Positions 40,884 through 51,358 of a stretch of 64,000 nucleotides of DNA are shown here, one piece after another; within the stretch, counting starts at the first letter, position 1, and each line of letters starts with the position of its first letter. Source of the DNA: Ahaetulla prasina (taxonomy: Eukaryota; Chordata; Lepidosauria; Squamata; Colubridae); the NCBI RefSeq assembly GCF_028640845.1, contig NC_080546.1, forward strand, positions 82,493,757-82,557,756, written 5' to 3'. Made by a program: the position numbers and the translations under genes. Below the pieces are notes generated by a model. The model saw nothing but the letters and a program-made list of their open reading frames with translations. It was not told the DNA's origin and made no database searches.

Positions 40884-41537
40884 AGCTAAGGAAGGAAGGA
40901 AGGAAGGAAGGAAGGAAGGAAGAAGCAAGAAGAAATTTCAGGGAGGGAGGAAGGGAGGAAGGAAGATGAAAGAAGAAATGGGAGGGAGAGAAGGAAGGAA
41001 GATGAAAGAAGAAATGGGAAGGAAAGAGGGAGGGAGGGAGGGAGCAAGGAAGGAAGGAAGGAAGGAAGGAGAGAGAGAGAAGAGATACAGAGAGAGAGAG
41101 GGGAAGGGGGAGAGGAAGGAAGGGGAAAGGAAGGAAGGAAGGAGGAAGGAAGGAAGGAAGGAAGGAAGGAAGGAAGGAAGGAAGGAAGGAAAGAGAGAGA
41201 GAGAGACAGCAAGATAGAGAGATGAAGGAAGGAAGGAAGGAAGGAAGAAAGAAAGGCAGGAAGGAAGGAGGAAGGAAGGAAGGAAGGCAGGAAGGCAGGA
41301 AGGAAGGAAGGAAAAGAAAGAAGGAAGGAAGGAGAGAGAGACAAAAGATACAGAGAGAGAAAGGGACAGAGATGCAGAGAGAGTGAGAGGAAGGGAGAGA
41401 AGAAGGAAGGAAGGAAGGGAAAAGGAAGGAAGGAAAGAGATAGAAAGACAGAGATAGAGAGAGGAAGGAAGGAAGGAAGGAAGGAAGGAAGGAAGGAAGG
41501 AAGGAAGGAAGGAAGGAAGGAAGGAAGGAAGGAAGGA
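40884..41537 (+). repeat. (GGAA)n-type polypurine array, about 650 bp
   Basis: GGAA units are interspersed with GGGA, GAGA and GATGAAAGAAGAAATGGGA modules; only a few pyrimidines occur. The three long minus-strand ORFs are Leu/Pro/Ser/Phe read-through of the repeat. Confidence 0.97.
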
Positions 41538-41639
41538 GATGCCAGGCAAAAGTAGCCCTACCCAAAGTTTCTCTGTGGTATTTTGAAGTTGTACAGTTAT
41601 GGCACTTACGGATGTCCATAGGAGGCACAGTTAGGGCAC

Positions 41640-42110
41640 ATGTGCCATCCCATCATCACACAAATTACAAAAATTATGCCCTGAATATAATTTGCAGACT
41701 GATGAAAAATTAGGAAACTCAACTCAGCGTACATTATCAGCAAAATATATGCTGCAACACCAACCTTTCTATTTTATCCCCCAGTGTGGATAGGTAAGAG
41801 TCATTCCCTTCACCTTTGGCCTGCATTATTTTAGCATTTCTACCAGCTTCTAGTTGGTCGGCTGTTTTGATCCACAGTGGAAGGTGCTGGTCTCTGGACA
41901 TGTCCATACCAAAGGAGCTGGACATCTCTCATCTTCTTTAACATTTGTGCCGCATCAAAATGTTGTCGAATGGTGTCATTTGTGATGTGGTCAAGAAGGG
42001 AGATGCCCAATATATCCAACAGAGCATTTGCATTTCTATGGCATGGAGATAGTTTTCGGTCCCTGTTGTTGCTGCCCAGCATTTAGTGCCATACAGTGCA
42101 ACAGGGCAGA
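41640..42110 (-). mobile_element. LINE reverse transcriptase C-terminal fragment, family uncertain
   Basis: The minus strand encodes LGISLLDHITNDTIRQHF and KKMRDVQLLWYGHVQR, a motif found at the C-terminus of RTE-like and related LINE reverse transcriptases (LRWYGHVxR). No other domain is visible. Confidence 0.55.
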
Positions 42111-42117
42111 TGGTTGT

Positions 42118-42388
42118 TGTTGTTGTTTTTTATTTGAATTTATATCCCGCCCTTCTCCGAAGACTCAGGGCGGCTTACATTGTGTTAAGCAATAGTCTTC
42201 ATCCATTTGTATATTATATACAAAGTCAACTTTTATTGCCCCCAACAATCTGGGTCCTCATTTTACCTACTTTATAAAGGATGGAAGGCTGAGTCAACCT
42301 TGGGCCTGGTGGGACTTGAACTTGCAGTTATTGCAAGCAGCTGTGCTAATAACAGACAGACTTAGTCTGCTGAGCCACCAGAGGCCCC
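42118..42388 (-). mobile_element. tRNA-derived SINE with L3-like tail
   Basis: Left end TATCCCGCCCTTCTCCGAAG (tail) and right end GAGCCACCAGAGGCCCC (head). Confidence 0.85.
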
Positions 42389-42412
42389 TTGTAGAGGTTG
42401 TCTTGTAAATCT

Positions 42413-42965
42413 TGTTGTTGTTAATTGCGAAGTTGTGTCCGACCCATCGCAACCCCATGGACAACGTTCCTCCAGGGCTTCGTATCCTCTACCATCCTCT
42501 GGAGTCCATTTAAGCTCACACCGACTGCTTCAGTGACTCCATCCAGCCACCTCATTCTCTATCTTCTCCTTCTTCTTTTGCCCTCAGTCTTTCCCAGTGC
42601 TAGGCTCTTCTCCAGTGAGTCTTTCCTTCTCATTAAGTGGCCAAAGTATTTTGAGTTTCATCTTCAGGATCTGGCCTTCTAAAGAGCAGTCAGGGTTGAT
42701 CTCCTCTAGGACTGACTTGTTTGTTCGCCTTGCAATCCAAGGGACTCGCAGGAGTCTTCTCCAGCACCAGAGTTCAAAGGCCTCAATTCTTTGGCGCTCA
42801 GCCTTTCTTATGGTCCAACTTTCACAGCCATACATTGCAACTGGGAAAACCATAGCCTTGACTATACACAATTTTGTTGGCAGGGTAATGTCTCTACTTT
42901 TTAGTATGCTATCTAGATTTGCCATAGCTTTCCTCCCCAGGAGCAAGCGTCTTTTAATTTCTTGT
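42413..42965 (-). mobile_element. BovB LINE 3' end
   Basis: The left end, GTTGTTGTTAATTGCGAAG followed by TGTCCGACCCATCGC, is the complement of the BovB 3' terminus. The minus ORF (42584-42946) encodes RKAMANLDSILKSRDITLPT, VAMYGCESWTIRKAERQRI and RRLLRVPWIARRTNKSVLEE. A frameshift occurs near KILWPLNEK. Confidence 0.92.
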
Positions 42966-43167
42966 AAATCTTAGACATAAATATCTGGATGTGTGTGGGG
43001 GGTGGGAAAATCCAGAGAACCATTAAATATAGAAAGAAAACTGTAATATTTTGTTAATAGCTAGTGGTCTGATTGACTGATTAGAGCTTTGAAAGCCAGA
43101 TCTAGAAACTTTTTGTTACACTCAACATACACTCAATGTACACAACATATATTCTGTAATATTCTTC

Positions 43168-43830
43168 GGTTATATTTATTTATTTATTTATTTTATTTAT
43201 AATTTAATTTCTATACTGCCCTTCTCCCGAAGGACTCAGGGCAGTTTACAGCCATATTAAAATACAGGATATAAATAACAAATTTAAAAAGAATTAAAAA
43301 CAAATATTTAGTGGGCCAAATCAACTAAAACGGTCATAGACCAACATAAAACCCCTTTAAAATTACAATTAAAATACACTTAGGCTAGTCCCGCACGATG
43401 AAATAATAAAGTCTTCTGTTCACGTTTGAAGGTCCGGAGGTCGGGGAGTTGGCGTAACCCCGGAGGCAGCTCATTACAAAGGGCCGGTGCTGCCACAGAG
43501 AAGGCTCTCCCCCTGGGGGGCGCCAACCGACATTGTTTGGTCGACGGCACCCTGAGAAGGCCCACTCTGTGGGAGCGCACAGGTCGTTGGGAGGCTATCG
43601 GTGGCAGAAGGCGGTCTCGTAGATATCCCGGTCCTAAGCCATGGAGCGCTTTAAAGGTGGTCACTAATACCTCGAATTGCACCCGGAAGGCTACCGGCAG
43701 CCAGTGCAGGCCACACAGGATAGGTGTTATATGGGAGCAACGCGGTGCTCCCTCTATCACCCGCGCAGCCGCATTCTGGACTAGCTGGAGCCTCCTGGTG
43801 CTCCTTGTGTTTTTCTTTTTCAGAATTAAC
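43168..43830 (-). mobile_element. L3-type CR1 LINE, C-terminus and 3' UTR
   Basis: The minus ORF 43380-43847 includes RRLQLVQNAAARVIEGAPRC, LHWLPVAFRVQFEVLVTTFK and LCNELPPGLRQLPDLRTF. The 3' UTR stem (GCCCTTCTCCCGAAGGACTC) and tail are at 43168-43240. Confidence 0.9.
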
Positions 43831-43831
43831 A

Positions 43832-44127
43832 TAACATAACATAACATAACATCAGAGTTGGAAGGGACCTTGGAGGCCTTCTAGTCCAACCCCCTGCCCA
43901 GGCAGGAAACCCTACACCATCTCAGTCAGATGGTTATCCAACATTGTCTTAAAAATTTCCAGTGTTGGAGCATTCACAACTTCTGAAGGCAAGTCGTTCC
44001 ACTTATTAATTGTTCTAACTGTCAGGAAATTTCTCCTTAGTTCTAAGTTGCTCCTCTCCTTGATCAGTTTCCACCCATTGCTTCTTGTTCTACCCTCAGG
44101 TGCTTTGGAGAACAGCCCGACCGAATT
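43832..44127 (-). mobile_element. CR1 LINE 3' end with ATAAC tail
   Basis: Four CATAA units (43832-43850) form the complement of the tail, followed by GTTGGAAGGGACCTTGG and minus-strand coding for FSKAPEGRTRSNGWKLIKER, NLELRRNFLTVRTINKWNDL and LEIFKTMLDNHLTEMV with a stop. It directly abuts the 5'-truncated end of the L3 LINE. Confidence 0.9.
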
Positions 44128-44993
44128 CATGTAAATGGCAACTGTCGGTATCCAAAACGCTGGAATTCTTTCTTCGTGATAACCAATGTGGGTTCAGAAC
44201 TATCAAACAACAATAATAATATCAAGATTAATTAAGCAATCAATCAATCAATTTTCCTAGGTAATTTTTTTTTTTTTTTGTAGTCCTTTGCCGATTTTGC
44301 TTCAAAAATATTTATTAAAGTGGAGACAGCTGCATTTCCAACACAGATTTAGGGGGAGTAAATGGGAAGGGGGAATCCCGCCCTCCGTAGCAACATAACA
44401 ACTTCACTCTTCACATCTACTGTATAGGGGATTTAATTCATCAGAAGGATGTTGAAAACATTAATGCATATGTATGCTTTTTTTCCCCCCTAGCAATTTC
44501 CTACTTTTCTTTTCTTTCCTTCTGTGCCAGAGGGCCTGCAGAGAAGGTAATCTACTTCCCATTGTGTATGTTCTGTAGAGCAGAAGAAAACTCTTTGGGG
44601 CATGGAAATCTCATAATATAAGGAAGTCCTTTTGGTGACTTTCAATTGCTGGAGGTTTGAGACGCTCCACATCACTTTGATAATTAGTCTACGGGGAATC
44701 TTAAGGGAGCAAAAGCAAACTCATTTTAATTAACAATTCCCAATACGTGAGTTGACCAGGAGACATCAAACAAGACGTTAGCTACAAGGACACCTGAATT
44801 TGGGGGAAATGACGTTTTTTAACAGCTGAATTGATACATTCCATTCCCTTCCCTATGTAACTTGACAGAATTTCAAAACGTAAAGACATCGTAACTTCGG
44901 ATTACTTTGAGAAAAGGGAGTTTTAGAGGGTACTGGTACAGAAAGGAACATAGGTTGTGTTGCAGTTGGGTCAGGTGTTTTTATTTAATTTAA
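44128..44993. other. Interval with no recognised element
   Basis: AT-rich; nothing recognised. Confidence 0.5.
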
Positions 44994-45051
44994 AATAATA
45001 ATAATAATAGTAATAATAGTAATAATAGTAATAATAGTAATAATAGTAATA

Positions 45052-45121
<70 letters not shown>

Positions 45122-45465
45122 GGTAAAGGTTCCCCTCGCACATACGTGCTAGTTGTTCTCGGCTCTAGGGGGTGGTGCTTATCTCTGTTTCAAAGCCGAA
45201 GAGCCAGCGCTGTCCGAAGACATCTCCATGGTCATGTGGCCGGCATGACTCAACACCAAAGGCGCACAGAACGCTGTTACCTTCCCACCAAAGGTGGTCC
45301 CTATTATTTCTACTTGCATTTTTACGTGCTTTCGAAACTGCTAGGTTGGCAGAAGCTGGGACAAGCAACGGGAGCTCACCCCATTAAGCACCACTAGGGA
45401 TTCAAACCGCTGAACTGCCAATCTTTCGATCGACAAGCTCAGCATCTTAGCCACTAAGCCACTGC

Positions 45466-45555
<90 letters not shown>
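44994..45555 (+). repeat. (AAT)n microsatellite split by a SINE
   Basis: ATAATAGTA units then pure (ATA)n occupy 44994-45120, and pure (ATA)n resumes at 45467-45555. The Sauria SINE at 45121-45466 sits between, apparently inserted into the array. Confidence 0.95.
45121..45466 (-). mobile_element. Sauria-type SINE inside an AAT array
   Basis: It is full length on the minus strand: tail AAGGTAAAGGTTCCCCTCGC at the left and head complement ATCTTAGCCACTAAGCCACT at the right. The ends lie exactly in AAT repeats, so the target-site duplication cannot be told from the array. Confidence 0.9.
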
Positions 45556-45559
<4 letters not shown>

Positions 45560-45571
45560 TTTAAAATAATC

Positions 45572-45580
45572 TCCCTCCCT

Positions 45581-45624
<44 letters not shown>
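45572..45624 (+). repeat. (CCCT)n(CT)n microsatellite
   Basis: CCCT units pass into about twenty CT units. Confidence 0.95.
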
Positions 45625-45628
<4 letters not shown>

Positions 45629-45654
45629 ATTAATCTATCTATTGTCTGTCTATC

Positions 45655-45883
45655 TGCCATGGTTGCACAGTGGTTAGAATGTAGTATTGCAGGCAAACTC
45701 TGCCCTCAGCTTGGAGTTTGACCCTGATGGGTCTCAAGGTTGACTCAGCCTTCTATCCTTCCGAGGTCAGTAAAATGAGGACCAGATTGTTGGGGGCAGG
45801 ATGCTGACTCTGTAAACAGTTTGGAAAGTGCTGTAAAGAACTAGGAAGTATATAAGCCTAAGTGCTATTGCTATTGCTATAAA
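45655..45883 (+). mobile_element. MIR-like tRNA-derived SINE
   Basis: Head CATGGTTGCACAGTGGTTAG with B-box-like GAGTTTGACCC, body GGTTGACTCAGCCTTCTATC, and 3' end GTATATAAGCCTAAGTGC with GCTATT repeats. The middle domain is shared with the L3-tailed SINE; the tail is not. Confidence 0.7.
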
Positions 45884-45889
45884 TGACTT

Positions 45890-46689
45890 CTCCCTTCATC
45901 CCAACAAGTTCTCAGAGTCTTCATAACTTTATCCCTTGTCTTAAAATACAACAAAAAATTCCTTCTTCACATATTTTCTCTCTTATCAATAAACAAATGC
46001 TTAAACCCTCATTTCTTGAGTTCTGATCAGCAAAAGTGCACTAAGAGTTATCAGAGATAAAAATATATCTATTTTAACTTTGATCAAATAAACCGACTTT
46101 ATATACTTTCCTTTTACTTTTAACAATTTTATTTTTAGTCCATTCAAATAATGTGCTAGAACCTGGTTGCTTTTCTTTTTTTCTTTGTCTTTACTAAAAA
46201 AATTCTTTAAGGTTTTAACAAGCCCTTTTATATTGGAAAATTATCCAGGTCACCCTCTTCTAAACATTAAGATATACACTGGGGTTTTTTTCTATATCAT
46301 TCTTATAGGTTGTCATCTTTAAATCCATTTTCAGATCAGTATCAGTCTTATCCAGTAAAACTTGTTCCTCTTCCATAATATCTTTTAAAGACAATCTATC
46401 CACTCTTATCCTATCTTTTAGGTCAAAAGTATCGATCAATGTATCCAATGTTAAAATATTTTGCTCCATTGTGTATTAGTAACTCAAATATTCTTCTCCT
46501 TTAAATGCAAACTTTAGTTCCTTCTGGTTCCCTCTAGTGCTCAATCTTCAAAGTTCCAACCTATCATATTTTTAAAGAATTCAAAGGGTAAGTATTTTCC
46601 CATGAGAAAAGGTTCTTAATATTAATCCCAAAATCTTATTTTAAATCCATCTGGGCCCATCGTCCATTTATAATTTTCCAATCTAATCT
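45890..46689 (-). mobile_element. Possible L1 5'-region fragment
   Basis: The minus-strand ORF 46260-46469 encodes a Leu/Asp/Lys-rich coiled-coil-like segment (LDTLIDTFDLKDRIRVDRLS, DIMEEEQVLLDKTD) similar in character to squamate L1 ORF1, but without a decisive motif. It could also be unique sequence. Confidence 0.3.
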
Positions 46690-47458
46690 CTGTTTGTTGA
46701 TGATTGCAAATGATGATGATTATCTATCATTCTATCATATCGCAAGATCTCAAATGGACAGCTAACATCAAAAACATCATTAAAAAAGGACAACAAAGAA
46801 TGTTCTTTCTGCGCCAACTCAGTAAGCTCAAACTGCCCAAGGAGCTGCTGATCCAATTCTACAGAGGAATTATTGAGTCTGTCATTTGCACCTCTATAAC
46901 TGTCTGGTTCGGTTCTGCAACCCAACAAGAAAAACACAGACTTCAGAGGATAATTAGAACTGCAGGAAAAATAATTGCTATCAACCTGCCTTCCATTGAG
47001 GATCTGTATACTGCACGAATCAAGAAGAGGGCCGTGAAAATATTTGCAGATCCCTCGCATCCTGGACATAAACTGTTTCAACTCCTATCCTCAAAACGAC
47101 GCTATAGAGCACTGCACACCAGAACAACTAGACACAAGAACAGTTTTTTCCCGAAGGCCATCACTCTGCTAAACAAATAATTCCCTCATCACTGTCAGAC
47201 TATTCACTGAATCTGCACTACTATTAATCGTTTCATAGTTCCCATCACCAATCTCTTTCCACTTATGACTGTATGACTATAACTTTGTTGCTGGCAATCC
47301 TTATGATTTATATTGATATATTGACCATCAATTGTGTTGTAAATGTTGTACCTTGATGAAGGTATCTTTTCTTTTATGTACACTGAGAGCATATGCACCA
47401 AGACAAATTCCTTGTGTGTCCAATCACACTTGGCCAATAAAATTCTATTCTATTCTAT
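46690..47458 (+). mobile_element. AATAG-tailed LINE, best preserved C-terminus
   Basis: The 158-residue ORF 46704-47180 encodes DLKWTANIKNIIKKGQQRMF, FLRQLSKLKLPKELLIQFYR, IRTAGKIIAINLPSIEDLYT, DPSHPGHKLFQLLSSKRRYR and NSFFPKAITLLNK with a stop: the complete post-catalytic end of the reverse transcriptase. The 3' UTR ends CACTTGGCCAATAAA and ATTCT repeats. A CR1-clade (L3/Snake1-like) affinity is likely from the AATAG tail, but was not tested. Confidence 0.9.
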
Positions 47459-47599
47459 GATGACGACAACAACAATAATAATACATTATTTTAGAAGATA
47501 CTTGGTTGATAACTAGGCTGTGGAAAGCAACCCGTATCAACCATCAAGTCAATCAATGATATTTGTGATACATTTTTAAATGTTCAGTTGACTGAGTTT

Positions 47600-47800
47600 C
47601 ATGTTTAATAATAATATAACTGATGTGACAATATCAGGTGATAGTAGAACAGCAGATAAAGAATTGGATCAGATCACAAAGTAAATTTAAAAATTATGTC
47701 ACAAACCAGCTACGGTGATCCCAGTGGTTAATGGCCCATTTGGTTCAATACTCCCTCCCAAAAAAATAACTGAATGATAGTAAGATTATAGATTTTTGTA
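47600..47800 (+). mobile_element. R4/Dong-like LINE endonuclease-region fragment
   Basis: Broken frames encode NITDVTISGDSRTADKELDQ, ITK and TVIPVVNGPFGSI, matching the R4/Dong C-terminal order DVTIPGDxR...TVIPVVxGxLG. Stops are present. Confidence 0.65.
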
Positions 47801-48236
47801 TAATATGCTGAAAAGATACCTCTGATTTTAAGAATTAAATGTTAAAATGTTTTTTTTTTCATTTTTCGCCCTGCCTGTCTTTCATCTCTATTCAATCTCT
47901 TCTGAAAAGGTACAGTACACAATAGCATAGGAATTCATTCAAACACATCTATAGGAAGAAAAACCTAGTATCTCTTATGAATTTTACTTGTTATCTTATT
48001 TTTGTATATTTTGTGGACAATTCGGGGCAATTTTAGCGAAAATCGGGTTTACCATCGTTGAATAATTTCTGTCCACATTTCCCTTGTCAGTTGGTGGTCT
48101 GAGTAAAGCTGAAATTTCCATTTTAAAATAGAGCATCTTTTATTTCTGGTCTTAATGTTGGAAGAAATATCCTTCTGGGTTCAGTTCCAAGAGGGGAAAA
48201 AGACACCGGATTCATGGAAGTTGCTTGGAAAGAAGG

Positions 48237-48794
48237 TGTTGTGACCCAGGTTCCCGGACTCGGACTCCTGAAGGAGGATGATTCAGAAAGTGAGGAAGAG
48301 GAACTGGCAAGGCCTGCTTCCCCTGGGCCCTCTCCCTCCCTGGCACCCACCCAGGAGGAGGAGGAGGGGCTGGCAAGGCCTGATTCCCCCGGGCCTTCTT
48401 CTGATTTGGCAATGCCCCAAGAACAATCTTGGCTTGATGCAAGACTGCGCAGACGTGACCTGCACGCGCAGCAGAGGAGGCGTTGGGACAAAGTCAAAGA
48501 ATGATGAGTCACGGAGTGATACCCACAGGGGCTATAAAGCAGGAGGTGGAACTTCCTGGCTTTGTGTCTTGGACAAAGCAATGAATTTGTGCGGGCAAAC
48601 TGTGTCATGGATAGAAGAATCTGTTTGTGAGTGAAGCGTGCTTTATCTATAATTTTCTGGTTATTTCCAGGGATTTTGGCAGGCGTGTGGGGAGACACCT
48701 CTGTGCCAGAAGGAATTCAGCCAAATGTAAATAAATTGGGAAAAGGCCTTTGACTGACTTTTTGTGGGGAGTGGTGGGAGGGGGAAACAGAACA
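48237..48794 (+). mobile_element. Solo LTR, family E, with U3 ORF, nested in LTR F
   Basis: It runs from TGTTGTGACCCAGG to GGAAACAGAACA with a perfect target-site duplication GAAGG (48232-48236 and 48795-48799). The U3 frame is open in phase GTT GTG to 48504: LLKEDDSESEEEELARPASP, GLARPDSPGPSSDLA and DARLRRRDLHAQQRRRW. A CTATAAAGC box lies at about 48531. Confidence 0.92.
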
Positions 48795-49077
48795 GAAGGT
48801 TTATTGATGAACAGGATCACATGGCTTAAGATCCTGGGCAGAAAAAGGACAGAGATGCTGAGAGTGCCTGGGTTTGATGCCCTCTGTTAGGCTTTGAATT
48901 TGAGCTTGCATTCTGATTGGTTGTCAGATTCCCATGGGGCCATGCAGGGGCAACTCTGTAGGCTGTCCTGAGTCCCAAGCTTGGTTGAACCTTGCTGGGT
49001 GATGCAATCTCCCCAGGTGCCATGTGGTGAGTTCTGTTGCTAGATGGGTAGAGGGCTAATCCTACCTTTTTTGGATC

Positions 49078-49685
49078 TGTTGTGACCCAGGCCCAAGTAG
49101 GTAGTAGTAAACTCAGTCAGTTTAAAAACAAACAAACTTTATTAGAACAGCTGAGAATTAACTCATTCTCAGTGTAGTCCAAACTAAATCAAAGCAAATT
49201 CTTCCCAACACAATTCCGCAGTCTTATCACCGACCTTGGTCTAATTAGGCAAACTGCCAAAGGCTTTTCTTGGCAAAAGTTCAGAAGACGAAACAAATGC
49301 AACAAGACAAAGCTATCAACGTTGTTTTCCGACAAAGAGCCCAAACGCCGTTGCTGGTCTTTTAAGCCTTATGGGAGGGGCCAATCATCTCTTGGCCCTA
49401 CTCCCAAGTCATCCTCTTTGCTTTAGCTGCTCTTGCCTTCTGGCAGCTCTTCTCATGCAGGCATTAGGAAAAGGCCCCTTCTGTTCCTCTGCCTCACTAC
49501 TGTCGGCCTCTAGAGGCTCGGGAGTCCGCACATCGTTCCCTGATGGCCCTGGCCCCACCTCTGCCTCTGACGCAGAGCCCTCATCTGGGCCTTCCCCAGC
49601 CTCCAGGACTGGCCGACACTCTTCCTCAGCCTCATCACTGTCTGAGTCTGTTGCCAGCTCTGCAGGCTGCTGGTGGACCACAACA
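49078..49685 (-). mobile_element. Solo LTR, family A, with U3 ORF, nested in LTR F
   Basis: It runs TGTTGTGACCC to GGACCACAACA on the plus strand with a perfect target-site duplication GGATC (49073-49077 and 49686-49690). The minus-strand frame from the LTR edge to 49409 encodes ELATDSDSDEAEEECRP, GSASEAEVGPGPSGNDVRTP, DSSEAEEQKGPFPNA and RRAARRQEQLKQRG. This is the best preserved family A copy. Confidence 0.92.
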
Positions 49686-49944
49686 GGATCCTGGGTGAGG
49701 CATTTGCCTATGAATAGAACTAGCTATCTCTTTATCTCTTAAGTGTGGAAATCTGCTGTGGGCTATTGAGGATGGTGGAGGCTATTAAGAGTGAGTCTGC
49801 TTCCTGCCTCTAAAAAAACATGTTTCTCCATTTCTCATCCAGAGAAATTCTAGGAATAGAATTCTAGGAATAGAATATTCTAGGAATATTCCTAGAATAT
49901 TTCATTTTCCTAGGAGAGGGGTGGGTGCTAACTTCCTACAATGT

Positions 49945-50080
49945 CTATGGAGAGTCTCAATCATCCAGGTCATAACTGGCCCAAAGATGTTTCTCTAACT
50001 GGACTTTCTTGTCATCGTCCACTCACCCCCACCTGGAAACATTTTGCTTCTCATCCAAGAAGCTTCTTCCATTCTGACTG
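49945..50080 (-). mobile_element. Hairpin-bearing repeat, inverted fragment
   Basis: The minus strand carries GGAAGA, A, stem GCTTCT pairing with AGAAGC across TGGATG, then AAAATGTT (about 50045-50078). At its other end is the complement of CCTGGATGATTGAGACTCTC. Confidence 0.55.
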
Positions 50081-50199
50081 GTGGGGAATAGAAGGATTTG
50101 TATTCTTTGCAGTCATCTGGTCTGATCAAGTCTGAAGGTTGGTCATTAGCTCTCTGAGAGTCATTGAGGCCCCTTGAAGATTTATCTGTACCCTCAAGA

Positions 50200-50425
50200 T
50201 AATAATAATAATAATATTTTAATTTGTACATCGCCCTTCTCCCGGAGGACTCAGGGCGGTGAACAGGCAGATAAAATACAAGCATATACAATAATTAAAA
50301 CAACCCTTAAAAAACTGATTTAAATATGCCCAAAAGTTAAAATAATATACACCCCCATAAAATTACAAAAATTTAAGAACCCGTCACATTCAATTAAAAT
50401 TAAAGATAAAAATCAAGCTAGTCCA
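50200..50425 (-). mobile_element. L3-type CR1 LINE 3' UTR fragment
   Basis: An ATA-rich tail complement precedes GCCCTTCTCCCGGAGGACTC and the usual A-rich 3' UTR. Confidence 0.82.
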
Positions 50426-50500
50426 GATCACCTGAATTAGAAGTGCAAATGAATGTAGAATGTAGAATGTAGAACGTTCCAGTGACTGCTGGAAGGAGCG

Positions 50501-51031
50501 TGTCGTGTCCCACCCCACCTCCGACGGCCAGGTCTGGGAAGTCTGTATCAAGCGTGGCCACGAAGCCTCTGCAGCTTTGCCAAATTCCTGTCAGAGTTCT
50601 CAGGGCAGGCAGGAATCCAAGGTGTGACTTCAGCAAACCAGATGAGACTTTGCCTGACTCAGAGAATGCCAAAAAGCAGATCCTTTATATAGGCTGTGGG
50701 TGTGGCTCCATGACTCAGCACTTATCCAGGCCTGCCCCTCTCTTCCTTCTGCTGACGTCGCCTCTCAATTGTCCAGAAGGGGGGATCTGTCCACTGTGAA
50801 TTTCCTTCCTCCTGATCTGCTTCCAGCAATTCTAGCATGTGGCTGGCTTTGTGTTCACATGCTGTAGGAGTGAGGTTTGTTTGTTCATTCCTGACATTCT
50901 GTCTGGGCATGGTGCCAGGGCTGGGGGCTGGAGGCATGCCAGGCCTTTCCTCTTCATTATCAGACTCTGAATCGGATAGCAGGAGATGGGAGGGGCCCGG
51001 CTGAGGAGAGGAGGGAGGACAAGGCACAACA
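50501..51031 (-). mobile_element. Solo LTR, family B (subtype)
   Basis: It runs TGTCGTGTCCCAC to GGCACAACA on the plus strand with flanks GAGCG (50496-50500) and GAGTG (51032-51036). The minus-strand U3 frame is open from the edge to 50722: LLLSDSESDNEEERPGMPPA, ending DPPFWTIERRRQQKEERGRP. It is the same subtype as 35302-35817. Confidence 0.9.
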
Positions 51032-51048
51032 GAGTGTGTTATAGACAA

Positions 51049-51310
51049 GAGATTTTTTTTTGTTTACATTTATACCCCGCCCTTCTCCGAAGACTCAGGG
51101 CGGCTTACAGTGTATAAGGCAATAGTCTCATTCTATTTGTATATTTTTACAAAGTCAACTTATTGCCTCCCCAACAATCTGGGTCCTCATTTTACCTACC
51201 TTATAAAGGATGGAAGGCTGAGTCAACCTTGGGCCGGGCTTGAACCTGCAGTAATTGCAGGCTTTGTGTTCTTAATAACAGGCTTTACCAGCCTGAGCTA
51301 TCCGGCCCCC
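51049..51310 (-). mobile_element. tRNA-derived SINE with L3-like tail
   Basis: Left CCGCCCTTCTCCGAAGACTC, right TGAGCTATCCGGCCCC. It has a deletion in the B-box region. Confidence 0.82.
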
Positions 51311-51358
51311 CTCCACAGGGGTTGGATTCAGCTGGTTGGAGGTTGGAGATATCCTCCA

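Larger units (their letters stand above)
48159..49940 (-). mobile_element. Solo LTR, family F, hosting two other LTRs
   Basis: The ends TGGAAGAAATATCC and AACTTCCTACA on the plus strand are flanked by identical 4-bp ATGT (48155-48158 and 49941-49944). Blocks at 48159-48236, 48795-49077 and 49686-49835 are homologous to 24445-26100 (AGACACCGGATTCATGGAAG, CTTTATCTCTTAAGTG, CTCTAAAAAAACATG). Confidence 0.75.

Noticed and set aside
40867..41628. ORFs up to 253 codons (Phe-Leu-Pro-Ser rich)
   Set aside because: Translation of the GGAA microsatellite in alternative frames; no domain, no start context.
48123..48698. 191-codon minus-strand ORF
   Set aside because: It lies antisense to the LTR E U3 ORF and crosses LTR boundaries; the sense frame is the one conserved across families.
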